Source of the DNA: Geopsychrobacter electrodiphilus DSM 16401
GTDB taxonomy: Bacteria > Desulfobacterota > Desulfuromonadia > Desulfuromonadales > Geopsychrobacteraceae
Direction of reading: 5' to 3'
Length of the DNA stretch: 64,000 bases
Assembly (NCBI RefSeq): GCF_000384395.1
Contig: NZ_ARWE01000001.1
Coordinates: forward strand, 372,001 to 436,000
In this document: positions 1-8,389 of the stretch, piece after piece
Layout: the number at the start of each line of letters is the position of its first letter
How positions within the stretch are numbered: position 1 is the first letter of the stretch
Made by a program: the position numbers and the translations under genes
Notes under the pieces: model-generated
Told to the model about the DNA's origin: nothing
What the model saw: the letters and a program-made list of their open reading frames with translations, nothing else
Databases searched by the model: none

Positions 1-147
1 CTTGATCCCGGCGTCCTGATCAATAACGCGACCCTCGAGCAGGTCGCCCGCGCCAACCCGCAGAGCAGAGCGGAGCTGGAGGGTTTGGGTGCTCTGAAAA
101 ACTGGCAGCTGCGTGAACTGGGTACGGGGATGTTGCAGGCTCTCTAA
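1..147 (+). CDS. C-terminal end of an HRDC-domain protein, probably ribonuclease D (partial)
   Basis: The first 49 codons read in frame to a TAA at 145-147. The peptide has the helical pattern of the last part of an HRDC domain (motifs NNATLEQVA, then LGALKNWQLRELG), which ends ribonuclease D and RecQ-type helicases. The short tail after the domain favours ribonuclease D, a 3'-5' exonuclease in tRNA 3'-end processing. The catalytic DEDD part lies outside the window, so the identity is inferred from the tail alone. The stop codon overlaps that of the convergent fumC gene by 3 bases. Confidence 0.55.
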   Translation, partial: LDPGVLINNATLEQVARANPQSRAELEGLGALKNWQLRELGTGMLQAL

Positions 148-1520
148 ATCATCTGCTTCGGGTCCAGCAGCCGATTCAGCTCCTCTGCCGGCAAGGTCTG
201 TTCGGCCGTCAACAGCTCACGAATGGTCTTCCCTTCCTGGTAGGCCTGTTTGGCCAGGTCGGCGGCGCGATCGTAGCCGATGACGGGAGCGAGCGAGGTC
301 ACCAGGGCCAGACTTTGCTCCACCAGCTCAGCACAGCGTTTATGGTCAGCCTTCAATCCGGCCAGACAGCGGTCACCGAACAAAGTGATCGCGCGACTTA
401 AGAGTTCAATACTCTCCAGCATCGCCGCCGCCATCAGCGGCATCATCGTATTCAGTTCGAAATAGCCTCCCAGGCCACAGAGGGTGATGCTGGCATCGTT
501 GCCGATCACCCGCGCGCAGACCTGGATCAGGCTCTCGGCCATCACCGGGTTGACCTTCCCCGGCATGATCGAGCTCCCCGGCTGCACCGCAGGCAATTGT
601 AACTCTCCATAACCACAGCGTGGACCGCTTCCGAGCAGGCGGATATCGTTGGCAATTTTCGACAGGCTGACGGCGCAGGACTTGAGTGAGCCACTTACCG
701 CCACCAGCGCATCACGGGCGGCCTGAGCCTCAAAGTGATTGAGCGCTTCGCGAAATGGCAGACGTGTCTCCGTGGCGATTCGGCCGATGGTGCGTGCCGC
801 GAATTCGGCGTGGGTGTTAATCCCGGTCCCGACCGCGGTTCCGCCCAGCGGCAGCTCGTAAAGGCCGGTTGATTCACAGGCCAGGCGTTCTTGAGCGAGT
901 TTAATCTGACGCGCATAGCCGCTGAACACCTGGCCAAAAGTGATCGGGGTGGCATCCTGCAGATGGGTCCGGCCAATCTTGATGACGCTGGTAAATTCTG
1001 CCGATTTTGCCGTCAACTGCGTCTCCAGCTGCTGTAAGGCCGGGAACAACTTCTCCTGAAGCTGCTGCGCGCAGGCGATATGGATGGCGCTGGGGAAGAC
1101 ATCGTTGCTTGACTGTCCCAGGTTGACTTCATCGTTGGGGTGGAGCGGACGTGCCGATTTGTGGTTCAGCAGTTGGCTGGCGCGGTGGGCGATCACCTCG
1201 TTAGCGTTCATGTTACTGCTGGTTCCTGAGCCGGTCTGATAAATATCAACCGGGAACTGACAGTCGTGCATCCCCTTGAGGATTTCGGCAGCGGCCTGAG
1301 AAATAGCGGATGCCCGCGTCGCTTCGAGCAGCCCGAGCTCGGCATTCACCAGCGCCGCCTGCTGTTTAATCAGCGTCAGGGCGTACAGCAGGGGGCGAGG
1401 TAACGGCTGGCCTGAAATCGGGAAATTTTCAACGGCGCGCGCAGTCTGGGCTCCGTAAAGTGCATCGGTCGGCACCTGCATGGTGCCGAGGCTGTCCTTT
1501 TCAATACGTGTCTTGCTCAT
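144..1520 (-). CDS. fumC: Class II fumarate hydratase
   Basis: Reversible hydration of fumarate to L-malate in the TCA cycle; iron-independent cytoplasmic homotetramer. The 458-residue product has the usual FumC length. The fumarase/aspartase signature GSSIMPGKVNP is at about residues 315-325, TGSGTSSNMN at about 96-105 and GQSSND at 135-140. The start chosen is the ATG at 1518-1520, preceded by AGAGGT, and it gives the normal MSKTRIEKDSLG N-terminus. The frame is open for 39 more codons upstream, but that part is unlike FumC. The gene is divergent from the DMT transporter. The signature is shared with aspartase and argininosuccinate lyase; GPRCGYGEL before it fits fumarase best. Confidence 0.93.
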   Translation of the reverse strand: MSKTRIEKDSLGTMQVPTDALYGAQTARAVENFPISGQPLPRPLLYALTLIKQQAALVNAELGLLEATRASAISQAAAEILKGMHDCQFPVDIYQTGSGTSSNMNANEVIAHRASQLLNHKSARPLHPNDEVNLGQSSNDVFPSAIHIACAQQLQEKLFPALQQLETQLTAKSAEFTSVIKIGRTHLQDATPITFGQVFSGYARQIKLAQERLACESTGLYELPLGGTAVGTGINTHAEFAARTIGRIATETRLPFREALNHFEAQAARDALVAVSGSLKSCAVSLSKIANDIRLLGSGPRCGYGELQLPAVQPGSSIMPGKVNPVMAESLIQVCARVIGNDASITLCGLGGYFELNTMMPLMAAAMLESIELLSRAITLFGDRCLAGLKADHKRCAELVEQSLALVTSLAPVIGYDRAADLAKQAYQEGKTIRELLTAEQTLPAEELNRLLDPKQMI

Positions 1521-1622
1521 GGTAACCTCTCTGTTAAGGATGACCTTCGCGGTCAGATTCAAGCATACCAACCCCTCCAGTGCTGTCAATCGCGCTTTCT
1601 TTGTCCGTGGGCATCGGCTAGA

Positions 1623-2504
1623 ATGCCGGCCATGCAAACTCTCGCTCTGGTTTTGATCCTCTTTTCAGCGCTGATGCACGCCCTGTGGAATCTGCTGGTC
1701 AAGCAGAGCCGTGACAAGACGGTGTTCATCTGGTGGATGTTCGTTTGCGCCTTTATCCTGATGAATTTTCTGATGCTCCTGCCGGGGCGGCCCTTTCCGC
1801 CCATGTCCCCCCGCTATCTGCTGCTGGCCGGGAGTGCGGCTGCCTGCTTTGTGCTCTATCACTGGTTTACCGGCAAGGCCTACCGCGAGGGGGACCTGTC
1901 GATGACCTATCCCCTGGCCCAGACCTCGATGCTTTACGTGCCGATCTGGGGGGTGCTGCTTTTGGGTGAGAGACTTTCCCTGCCCGGCATTCTGGGGATT
2001 CTGCTGATGGTGGCCGGAGCCTACAGCATCCAGCTCCGCTATTTTCAACTGGGCGAATTGCTGCGCCCCTTTCGTAATCTGGGGAACAGTTCGGTCCAGG
2101 CGGCCTTGCTGGCCGGGCTCTGCTATTCCTTCGGCGCGATCATCGACAAACAAGGGGTTACCAGCTATACCGCTTACCATTTCACTTATATCCTGGTGCT
2201 CTTCATGCTTGGTTACATGAGTCTCAATCTGTTGCGCCCCTGTTACCGTGGACGGGTTTTGGCTGAGCTGCGGCATAGTCCCAAACTGGTCATGCTGTCG
2301 GGACCGGTTATGCTCGCCTCGTTCCTCACCTTCCGCTACGGCCTGCAACTTTCACCGGTCAGCTATGCCGTCCCGCTAAGGCAGGTGAGTCTGCTGGTCG
2401 GGGTCCTGATCGGGATTCTGTTTCTGGGGGAATCCTTCGGGCGCATGCGCCTCTGTTCGGCGGGACTGATATTGGCCGGAGTCGTGTTTATCTGGCATGG
2501 CTGA
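1623..2504 (+). CDS. DMT/EamA-family membrane transporter
   Basis: Predicted inner-membrane permease of the drug/metabolite transporter superfamily, 293 residues with about ten hydrophobic segments in two EamA-like halves (about 1-140 and 150-290). The substrate cannot be told from sequence. A start at 1632 (MQTLAL) is equally possible. A TAGAAT hexamer overlaps the first start, so either transcription begins elsewhere or the later ATG is used. It stands alone between fumC (divergent) and the HD hydrolase 45 bp downstream. Confidence 0.8.
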   Translation: MPAMQTLALVLILFSALMHALWNLLVKQSRDKTVFIWWMFVCAFILMNFLMLLPGRPFPPMSPRYLLLAGSAAACFVLYHWFTGKAYREGDLSMTYPLAQTSMLYVPIWGVLLLGERLSLPGILGILLMVAGAYSIQLRYFQLGELLRPFRNLGNSSVQAALLAGLCYSFGAIIDKQGVTSYTAYHFTYILVLFMLGYMSLNLLRPCYRGRVLAELRHSPKLVMLSGPVMLASFLTFRYGLQLSPVSYAVPLRQVSLLVGVLIGILFLGESFGRMRLCSAGLILAGVVFIWHG

Positions 2505-2548
2505 AATCCTGCACTGTGGGGCGTGAAATATGAGAAGTGAAAGGATAA

Positions 2549-3133
2549 ATGATGAAGAATCTGGCCAATTTTCTGTTTGAAGTCGGCATGCTCAAGCGCA
2601 CCCCCCGCACCGGTTTTCAATTCCTCGGATCGGGCGCCGAATCTGTGGCTGAGCACAGTTTTCGCACCGCGATCATCGGTTACACCCTGGCGCAGATTGA
2701 TGGCCAGGTTGATGCCGCGCGGGTGATGCAACTCTGCCTGTTTCATGATCTCCCAGAGGCACGCACCGGCGACCTGAACTATGTCAACAAGAAGTATGTC
2801 AAGGTCGACGAACAAAAGGCGATCGATGACCTGGCCGAGCAGCTCCCCTTTGGCGATGACTACCGCGCCACCCTCGCCGAATTTATGGCGAAGCAGACCC
2901 CCGAAGCGCTGATCGCCAATGATGCCGACCAGTTGGAAATGATTCTGGCTCTCAAGGAGCACAAGGATCTGGGGAACCGTAACGCTGATGAATGGTTCCC
3001 CTTTTCCCTTGAACGGCTCAAAACCGATGCCGCAAGGCAGCTCGCCTCCAGTATCTGGAGTACCGATTCGTCGAAGTGGTGGTTTGATGATGATAGAGAA
3101 TGGTGGATTAATGGTTCTCACGATCACGAGTGA
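2549..3133 (+). CDS. HD-domain hydrolase (YfbR/HDDC2 type, probable 5'-deoxynucleotidase)
   Basis: A 194-residue HD-superfamily metal phosphohydrolase. Metal ligands visible in order: His in AEHSFR (about residue 37), His-Asp in LFHDLPEA (about 69-70) and Asp in NDADQLEM (about 130). The arrangement matches the YfbR/HDDC2 group, which removes phosphate from deoxynucleoside 5'-monophosphates. Two in-frame ATGs lie at 2549 and 2552; AAGGA upstream is better spaced for the second. The tail is unusually acidic and Trp-rich (SKWWFDDDREWW). The exact substrate is an inference from the family. Confidence 0.8.
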   Translation: MMKNLANFLFEVGMLKRTPRTGFQFLGSGAESVAEHSFRTAIIGYTLAQIDGQVDAARVMQLCLFHDLPEARTGDLNYVNKKYVKVDEQKAIDDLAEQLPFGDDYRATLAEFMAKQTPEALIANDADQLEMILALKEHKDLGNRNADEWFPFSLERLKTDAARQLASSIWSTDSSKWWFDDDREWWINGSHDHE

Positions 3134-3250
3134 GAGCTGCACCGCATCTGCGACGTTGCTTCTTGGCTTCCATCCTCGACCTAGCGCTGCTAGGCCTGCG
3201 GTGAAATCCTGCGGCGCGCCTTGCACATGCCGCACATCTCTCACTCGTTT
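3131..3250 (+). repeat. Dispersed GC-rich intergenic repeat, copy 1
   Basis: Begins at the stop codon of the HD gene. It shares an ordered set of blocks with 49371-49482 (CATCTGCG-CGTTGC, then TCGACCT-GCGCT, then GCGCGCCTTGCA), with diverged sequence between. Both copies lie immediately 3' of a plus-strand gene. No open frame is shared between them. Confidence 0.4.
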
Positions 3251-3379
3251 GAGCGTTGTTGTTTTTAGAAATTGAAATAATTCTCCAAATGTCTCTCGCC
3301 TTTTGCTGAACTTGACCCTTGATATGCAGAAATGCTATCTACTGCGGTTCGGTATTATCGTTTTGTGGAGGAATAATTC

Positions 3380-4651
3380 ATGCTCGACATCAAATATTTG
3401 CGTGAAAATCTTGCTGCGGCGACCGCTTCCCTGGCCAATCGGAGTGGCGAAGTTGATCTTTCAGCGTTCACAGGTCTTGATCTGCGCCGCCGTGAACTGC
3501 TCGGCGAGGGGGAAGCTCTCAAGGCCGAGAAGAATCGCGTTTCGGCCCTGATCGGTCAGACCAGGGATAAAAGCCAGGTCCAGAGCGAGATCGTGCAGAT
3601 GAAAGAGGTTTCAGCGCGCATCAAGCAGATTGATGAGGAGCTAAGGCTGGTCGAGGAAGAGCTGCAGGCGTTGCTCTTGACCATCCCCAATATTCCACAT
3701 CAGGACTGTCCCATCGGGCGCGACGAAAACGCCAACCGTGAGGTCCGCACCTGGGGAGAAGTTCCCAGCTATGATTTTGCACCCCAGGCGCACTGGGATC
3801 TGGGGGAAAAACTGGAAATCCTCGATTTCGAACGTGGCACCAAGATCGCCGGGGCGCGATTTGTGCTCTATCGTGGTGCCGGGGCCCGTTTAGAGCGGGC
3901 GCTGATCAACTTTATGCTCGATCTGCATACGGATGTGCATGGCTACACCGAAACCCTGCCACCGTTTCTGGTCAATCGCGCCAGCATGACCGGGACCGGG
4001 CAGTTGCCGAAGTTTGAAGAGGATCTGTTTCATACCGAGGATGTCGATTATTTTCTGATCCCGACTGCCGAGGTGCCGGTGACAAATATCCATCGGGACG
4101 AAATTCTGAATGATGCCGATCTGCCGCTCAAATACACCGCCTACACCCCCTGTTTCCGTAAGGAGGCGGGCTCGCATGGACGCGATACCCGCGGTCTGAT
4201 TCGGCAGCATCAGTTCAACAAGGTCGAGCTGGTCAAATTTGTCCGCCCCGAAGATTCGGATGCCGAACTGCAGAGCTTACTGGCGGATGCTGAAAAGGTT
4301 TTGCAGTTGTTGAAGCTGCCATACAGGGTGGTTGATCTCTGCACCGGCGATATCGGGTTTTCGGCGGCCCGCACCTTTGATATCGAGGTCTGGCTGCCAG
4401 GTCAAAACGGTTATCGCGAGATCTCTTCCTGTTCAACTTTCGGGGATTTTCAGGCCCGGCGCGCTAGCATCCGGTTTCGTCGTGAAGGTGCCAAGAAACC
4501 TGAGCTGGTCCATACCCTGAATGGCTCAGGGTTGGCGGTGGGGCGCACTTTCCTGGCGATCCTGGAGAATTATCAGCAGGCTGATGGTTCGATCCTGATT
4601 CCCGATGCCCTGAAACCCTACATGGGCGGGTTGGAGAAAATCAGTAATTAG
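3380..4651 (+). CDS. serS: Seryl-tRNA synthetase
   Basis: Class II aminoacyl-tRNA synthetase charging tRNA-Ser with serine (also the first step toward Sec-tRNA). 423 residues, the normal bacterial length. An N-terminal coiled-coil arm spans about 30-100 (heptads around [13 protein letters not shown]). The catalytic core includes TAEVPVTN, motif 2 [13 protein letters not shown] (about 255-267) and motif 3 with [10 protein letters not shown] (about 375-384). The start at 3380 has GGAGG 8 bases upstream. It is followed on the same strand by tRNA-Ser(TGA) and tRNA-Ser(GCT) within 230 bp, so the enzyme sits beside its own substrates. Confidence 0.97.
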   Translation: MLDIKYLRENLAAATASLANRSGEVDLSAFTGLDLRRRELLGEGEALKAEKNRVSALIGQTRDKSQVQSEIVQMKEVSARIKQIDEELRLVEEELQALLLTIPNIPHQDCPIGRDENANREVRTWGEVPSYDFAPQAHWDLGEKLEILDFERGTKIAGARFVLYRGAGARLERALINFMLDLHTDVHGYTETLPPFLVNRASMTGTGQLPKFEEDLFHTEDVDYFLIPTAEVPVTNIHRDEILNDADLPLKYTAYTPCFRKEAGSHGRDTRGLIRQHQFNKVELVKFVRPEDSDAELQSLLADAEKVLQLLKLPYRVVDLCTGDIGFSAARTFDIEVWLPGQNGYREISSCSTFGDFQARRASIRFRREGAKKPELVHTLNGSGLAVGRTFLAILENYQQADGSILIPDALKPYMGGLEKISN

Positions 4652-4738
4652 TTTGTGCCGGGCTACGCCTTTCTACTTGCTTTTTGGGCCGATGTTCGTT
4701 AAAGTCGGCGCGCTTTTCGGAATGTTTTACAACGCTAC

Positions 4739-4824
4739 GGAGGAGTGGCCGAGTGGCTTAAGGCGGCGGTCTTGAAAACCGTTGTACGAAAGTACCGTGG
4801 GTTCAAATCCTACCTCCTCCGCCA
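4739..4824 (+). tRNA. tRNA-Ser (anticodon TGA)
   Basis: Acceptor stem GGAGGAG/CTCCTCC, a long variable arm typical of serine tRNAs, anticodon loop CTTGAAA giving TGA, T-loop GTTCAAATC and an encoded CCA end. It lies 87 bp downstream of serS. Confidence 0.95.
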
Positions 4825-4879
4825 ATTTTGTGTAGACCGTTCCAAGGATTTGAACAAAAAAACTGAATATACGACTTGC

Positions 4880-4967
<88 letters not shown>

Positions 4968-5108
4968 GTATTATTCAGAAATCCTCTGCTTGGGGATGTG
5001 AAGTGAAAAGAGCGCTGACTAAATGCCGGAAGAGCGGCCCGGATGGCCGCGGTAGCGAGTACAGGTGAGGTTACGCCGGAATCGCCATGACAGCGATGAA
5101 GGTTTGGC

Positions 5109-5131
5109 CGAATCCCCCCCTCTATGCCAGT
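5109..5131 (+). repeat. Partial duplicate of the tRNA-Ser(GCT) 3' end
   Basis: 23 bases that match the 3' end of tRNA-Ser(GCT) at 4947-4969 with two mismatches (CTCTAT against CTCTCC before GCCAGT). The remaining tRNA body is absent. Such 3'-end copies are what integration into a tRNA gene leaves; alternatively it is a decayed tandem tRNA copy. The interval 4968-5108 contains no recognisable gene. Confidence 0.6.
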
Positions 5132-5216
5132 CTTTTCAAAAATGTCTCCTTCTTAAGGTTGTCCTGGAGGTGTTGGACCTGTTTTTTGGGTTAAGTCAGC
5201 ATCAGGAGGTGCTTTA

Positions 5217-5711
5217 ATGCTCAACCTTGTTGTCAGTCTGTCTTTACTTGTCGTCCTCTTGTTCGGATGTAGCAAGCAGGAAACCAATGCTCCTGTTACC
5301 AAGACTGTTGAAAAGAAGACAGAACTTGAGGTAATCGTTCCGGAAAAAGTCAAAGCTGACTGGTCTGCGGTAAAGATTAAGGTGACGGATAAGGAAAATA
5401 ATTCTTCGGCCGTTTATACGGTTTCCGTCGGTGGTAGCTTTGTTGTTCCCGGATCGGGATTGAAGGTCGAGATTAAAAATTTTCTTCCCAACTTTATTAT
5501 GTCCGGGAATAGAATTACATCGCGTGGTCTTGAAACAGAGAATCCGGCAACCCAGGTTGTTATCAGTGATAATGAGCAACAACTTTTTTCCGGCTGGTTG
5601 TTCGAGAAAAACCCTAAATCACATAACTTTGTACATCCTCGATATAATCTCACCCTTAACGGATTTGTCGCAACTCGGCGGTCGGCCCCTGAGGCTGCAA
5701 AAAAGGGTTGA
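5217..5711 (+). CDS. DUF2155-domain lipoprotein
   Basis: A 164-residue exported protein. Residues 1-18 form a hydrophobic signal ending in the lipobox LLFGC, so Cys18 is the likely lipidated residue. The rest matches the DUF2155 pattern: a beta-rich domain with GSFVVPGSGLKVE, then FSGWLFEK and a final HPRYNLTL. The family has no established function. AGGAGGT is spaced 7 bases before the ATG. The gene is markedly lower in GC than serS or tadA and interrupts the tRNA cluster. Its stop codon overlaps the promoter of the downstream tRNA-Arg. Confidence 0.8.
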   Translation: MLNLVVSLSLLVVLLFGCSKQETNAPVTKTVEKKTELEVIVPEKVKADWSAVKIKVTDKENNSSAVYTVSVGGSFVVPGSGLKVEIKNFLPNFIMSGNRITSRGLETENPATQVVISDNEQQLFSGWLFEKNPKSHNFVHPRYNLTLNGFVATRRSAPEAAKKG

Positions 5712-5736
5712 CAATCGCGCCAGGTTAAGCGATAAA
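5708..5736 (+). promoter_or_regulatory. Sigma70-type promoter for tRNA-Arg(ACG)-tadA
   Basis: TTGACA at 5708-5713, 17-bp spacer, GATAAA at 5731-5736, about 17 bases before the mature tRNA 5' end. The -35 box overlaps the DUF2155 stop codon. Confidence 0.75.
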
Positions 5737-5752
5737 GCTTGTCTTTCTATGT

Positions 5753-5829
<77 letters not shown>

Positions 5830-5848
5830 TTTTAAAAATAAGGGCCAT

Positions 5849-6340
5849 ATGCATCCTTCTTTATTTCAGGATCAGGTCTTTATGCAAGAGGCCCTGGTGG
5901 AGGCAGGTAGAGCTGAGGCTCTGCTTGAGGTCCCTATCGGGGCCATTGTCGTTCATGGTGGCGAAATTGTCGGTCGCGGGCACAACCTGCGTGAGACTTC
6001 GCAGGATCCAACGACTCACGCCGAGCTCATTGCCATTCGTCAAGCGGCTGAAAAGCTTGGGTCCTGGCGACTGATTGATTGTACCCTGTACGTGACCCTC
6101 GAACCCTGTGTCATGTGCATGGGCGGGATCATCTTGGCGCGTATCCCGTACCTGGTTTATGGTTGTCGTGACCCCAAGGCTGGTGCAGCAGGGTCGCTTT
6201 ATAACCTGACGCTGGATGAACGTTTTAATCATCGGGTGGATATCAGGGAAGGTGTTCTGGCAGATCAATGCAGCGAACAGCTTAGTACGTTTTTTAAGCG
6301 CTTAAGAGAACAGAAAAAAATAGCAAAAGAGCAGAATTGA
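5849..6340 (+). CDS. tadA: tRNA-specific adenosine deaminase
   Basis: Deaminates the wobble adenosine of tRNA-Arg(ACG) to inosine so that one tRNA reads CGU, CGC and CGA. 163 residues from the ATG at 5849. The zinc site is visible: His-Glu in THAELIAI (about residue 58) and the two Cys of EPCVMC (about 88-91), with the catalytic Glu in HAE. The frame is open further upstream to 5819, but that ATG lies inside tRNA-Arg(ACG), so it is rejected. The gene is sandwiched between the substrate tRNA (19 bp upstream) and tRNA-Ser(CGA) (6 bp downstream). One promoter before the Arg tRNA and one terminator after the Ser tRNA suggest a single tRNA-mRNA-tRNA transcript. Confidence 0.95.
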   Translation: MHPSLFQDQVFMQEALVEAGRAEALLEVPIGAIVVHGGEIVGRGHNLRETSQDPTTHAELIAIRQAAEKLGSWRLIDCTLYVTLEPCVMCMGGIILARIPYLVYGCRDPKAGAAGSLYNLTLDERFNHRVDIREGVLADQCSEQLSTFFKRLREQKKIAKEQN

Positions 6341-6346
6341 CACTTT

Positions 6347-6434
6347 GGAGAGGTGTCCGAGTGGTCGAAGGTGACAGACTCGAAATCTGTTGAGGGGCAA
6401 CCCTCCGGGAGTTCGAATCTCCCCCTCTCCGCCA
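6347..6434 (+). tRNA. tRNA-Ser (anticodon CGA)
   Basis: Acceptor GGAGAGG/CCTCTCC, anticodon CGA in ACTCGAAA, long variable arm GAGGGGCAACCCTC, encoded CCA. It begins 6 bases after the tadA stop, with no room for a separate promoter. Confidence 0.96.
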
Positions 6435-6435
6435 T

Positions 6436-6479
6436 AAAAAACAAGGGCTTAGCCGGTAACGGTTAGGCCCTTGTTTTTT
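6436..6479 (+). terminator. Rho-independent terminator after tRNA-Ser(CGA)
   Basis: CAAGGGC...GCCCTTG stem followed by a T run (TTGTTTTTT); A-rich on the 5' side, so possibly bidirectional. Confidence 0.85.
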
Positions 6480-6511
6480 GAAACTGCATGAATACACATC
6501 TGATGCTACCC

Positions 6512-6540
6512 TTACACGGATTTATTGGCCTAAATAGATT
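6512..6540 (+). promoter_or_regulatory. Possible promoter of the YitT gene
   Basis: TTACAC at 6512, 17-bp spacer, TAGATT at 6535-6540, 35 bases before the chosen start. Only a moderate match to the sigma70 consensus. Confidence 0.4.
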
Positions 6541-6574
6541 GAATCTCGTATTGCTGAGTCTCTTGGGGATTTTT

Positions 6575-7426
6575 ATGACGAATATGTTGCGGCGTGAATT
6601 GCGTAACCTGGTTTTGATCAGCCTGGGGTCAACCTTGCTGGCGCTGGGTGTGGTGTTGTTTCTGGCTCCGAATCGGATTGCGACTGGTGGAACACCGGGG
6701 GTGGCGATCCTTTTGCACTTTGTGGTTGATCTGCCGATCGGCGGCCTGATGGTGCTGATCAATCTGCCGCTTTTGCTGGCTGGTTGGCGCCTGCTCGGTC
6801 GTGCCTTTGCGCTGCGCACGGTTGGGGCTATTCTGTTGATGTCGGTGCTGATCGATCTGTTTACTGAGATCCTCAAGCTGCCGGCCGTGAGCAATAATCA
6901 GCTGCTCGCCACGCTTTATGGTGGGATCGTTGTCGGTCTGGGGGTCGGCTTGATTCTGCGGGGGAATGCCTCGGCCGGAGGTTCGACGATCATCGCCAAA
7001 ATCGTGTCCAGCCGCACCAATATCAAGCCGGGACAGGTAATTTTTGCCCTCGACCTGTTGATCGTTTGCGCTTCGGCCCTGGTTTTTCGCAGTATCGAAC
7101 CGGCGCTCTGGAGCCTGATCTGTATCTATGTCACTTCAAAGTGTATCGACATGATTTTGACCGGCGCTCTGACCGAAAAGGTCGTGCACATCGCCACCCG
7201 CAGACCTGATGAACTGGCACGTCAGCTTATTGAACAGTTGGGGCGCCATGGGACGATGTTGTCCGGGACGGGGCTTTTTCGCAATCAGGAGAAAACCCTG
7301 ATCTTTGTCACGGTAGAGGCGCGGCGCATTTCACTGCTGCGGGATATCATCCGTCAGACTGATCCTGACGCCTTTATGGTAGTGATGGATGCCGCCGAGA
7401 TGCTCGGCCGGGGGCATGGAGTTTAA
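6575..7426 (+). CDS. YitT family membrane protein (DUF161-DUF2179)
   Basis: A 283-residue membrane protein with about five to six hydrophobic segments in the first 200 residues (DUF161/YitT) and a soluble C-terminal domain (about 205-280, starting VVHIATRRPDELA) matching DUF2179. The transport role is unproven in the family. The start at 6575 (MTNMLRREL) is preferred over an upstream in-frame ATG at 6488, which abuts the terminator and would add an atypical tail. It converges on greB with a 4-base overlap of the two ends. Confidence 0.8.
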   Translation: MTNMLRRELRNLVLISLGSTLLALGVVLFLAPNRIATGGTPGVAILLHFVVDLPIGGLMVLINLPLLLAGWRLLGRAFALRTVGAILLMSVLIDLFTEILKLPAVSNNQLLATLYGGIVVGLGVGLILRGNASAGGSTIIAKIVSSRTNIKPGQVIFALDLLIVCASALVFRSIEPALWSLICIYVTSKCIDMILTGALTEKVVHIATRRPDELARQLIEQLGRHGTMLSGTGLFRNQEKTLIFVTVEARRISLLRDIIRQTDPDAFMVVMDAAEMLGRGHGV

Positions 7427-7932
7427 TCCAGGGCCAGGTATTCGACCTGGATTACTTCGAGTTCGGATTTTCCGCCCGGGGTGTTGAACGAAATCACATC
7501 GCCTTCTTTGGAGCCGAGCAGGGCGCGTCCGATCGGGGAGGTCCAGCTGACGTAGCCCCGCGCGGCATCAAATTCATCTGCGCCGACAATACTGTAGACC
7601 TTCTCTTCCCCCTCTTCGTTTTCAACCGTGACGGTACAGCCGAACAATACCCGACCCTTGGCGATTGCCCCCTGCTCAACTGGGTCGACGATGGCCGCGG
7701 CTTCGAGGCGCTGGGTCAAAAAACGGATCCGCCCGTCAAACCAGCGCAGCTTCTTCTTGGCGTAGTGGTAGTCGGCGTTCTCCGAGCGGTCGCCGTTGCT
7801 CGCTGCCCAGGCGGCGGTCTTTACCATTTCGGGCCTGAGGGTGTAGAGAATCTCTTTAAGTTCTGCACGCAGGCGCTGGGCGCAGGTCGGGGTCATGTAA
7901 ATGGGAGTCGGGGTGGTCGCTTGTTTTGGCAT
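7423..7932 (-). CDS. greB: Transcription elongation factor GreB
   Basis: Enters the RNA polymerase secondary channel and stimulates cleavage of backtracked RNA. 169 residues: an N-terminal coiled coil (about 15-85) whose tip carries the acidic motif NGDRSENADY (about 46-55), then a C-terminal FKBP-like domain ending SWTSPIGRALLGSKEGD. The length and the tip sequence favour GreB over GreA. Monocistronic. Confidence 0.88.
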   Translation of the reverse strand: MPKQATTPTPIYMTPTCAQRLRAELKEILYTLRPEMVKTAAWAASNGDRSENADYHYAKKKLRWFDGRIRFLTQRLEAAAIVDPVEQGAIAKGRVLFGCTVTVENEEGEEKVYSIVGADEFDAARGYVSWTSPIGRALLGSKEGDVISFNTPGGKSELEVIQVEYLALD

Positions 7933-8204
7933 GGGTCTCGTTCGTTGCTGGAGTGACAGATCAGTCTATCTTAAGCCGCTTTGGCCTGAATGCAAAGCAC
8001 GAGGGGCCGGAAAACATGCGCCCATCTGCACCCATCGGGGAAATGCGCATTCGATGTTCTGTTTCGTATGCCCCCTGCTTGATCCGTGTTTGTTTGTCAC
8101 GACTGATCTGACCCCATAATTTTATCCATAACTGGACCTACTCTCGGAAGCAAATTCTGGGTAATCTGCCCTGGATCAAGGGCGAAGTCCGGGGTCGCCA
8201 TGCC

Positions 8205-8276
8205 TCAGCGACAGACCTGGGTGAGGAGGGCGATACCCGCTTCGATCTCTCTGGTGGTCATGCCGCCGAAACGCTG
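8205..8276 (-). pseudogene. Possible remnant of an aminotransferase/MocR C-terminus
   Basis: Minus-strand reading gives 23 codons (FGGMTTREIEAGIALL, then TQVCR and stop) resembling the last helices of fold-type I aminotransferases or MocR regulators. A stop codon lies directly upstream in frame and nothing else of the gene is present. The rest of 7933-8324 shows no gene. Confidence 0.25.
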
Positions 8277-8324
8277 TTACTGGATTCCAGGTTAGCAAGT
8301 TTCTTTTGTGTTGTTGATCCGACA

Positions 8325-8367
8325 TTTAAAGGGCCATCCCAAACTCTGGGATGGCCCTTTAAATTTT
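8325..8367 (-). terminator. Terminator downstream of the ADH/AKR operon
   Basis: Long perfect stem TTTAAAGGGCCATCCCA / TGGGATGGCCCTTTAAA with a 5-base loop, directly after the alcohol dehydrogenase stop. The T runs are short on both sides; it may act in both directions. Confidence 0.7.
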
Positions 8368-8389
8368 GTAATCATTCAACCATATGCGA

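Noticed and set aside
1665-2348. 227-codon minus-strand open frame
   Set aside because: Complement of the DMT transporter; Gln/His-rich composition typical of antisense frames.
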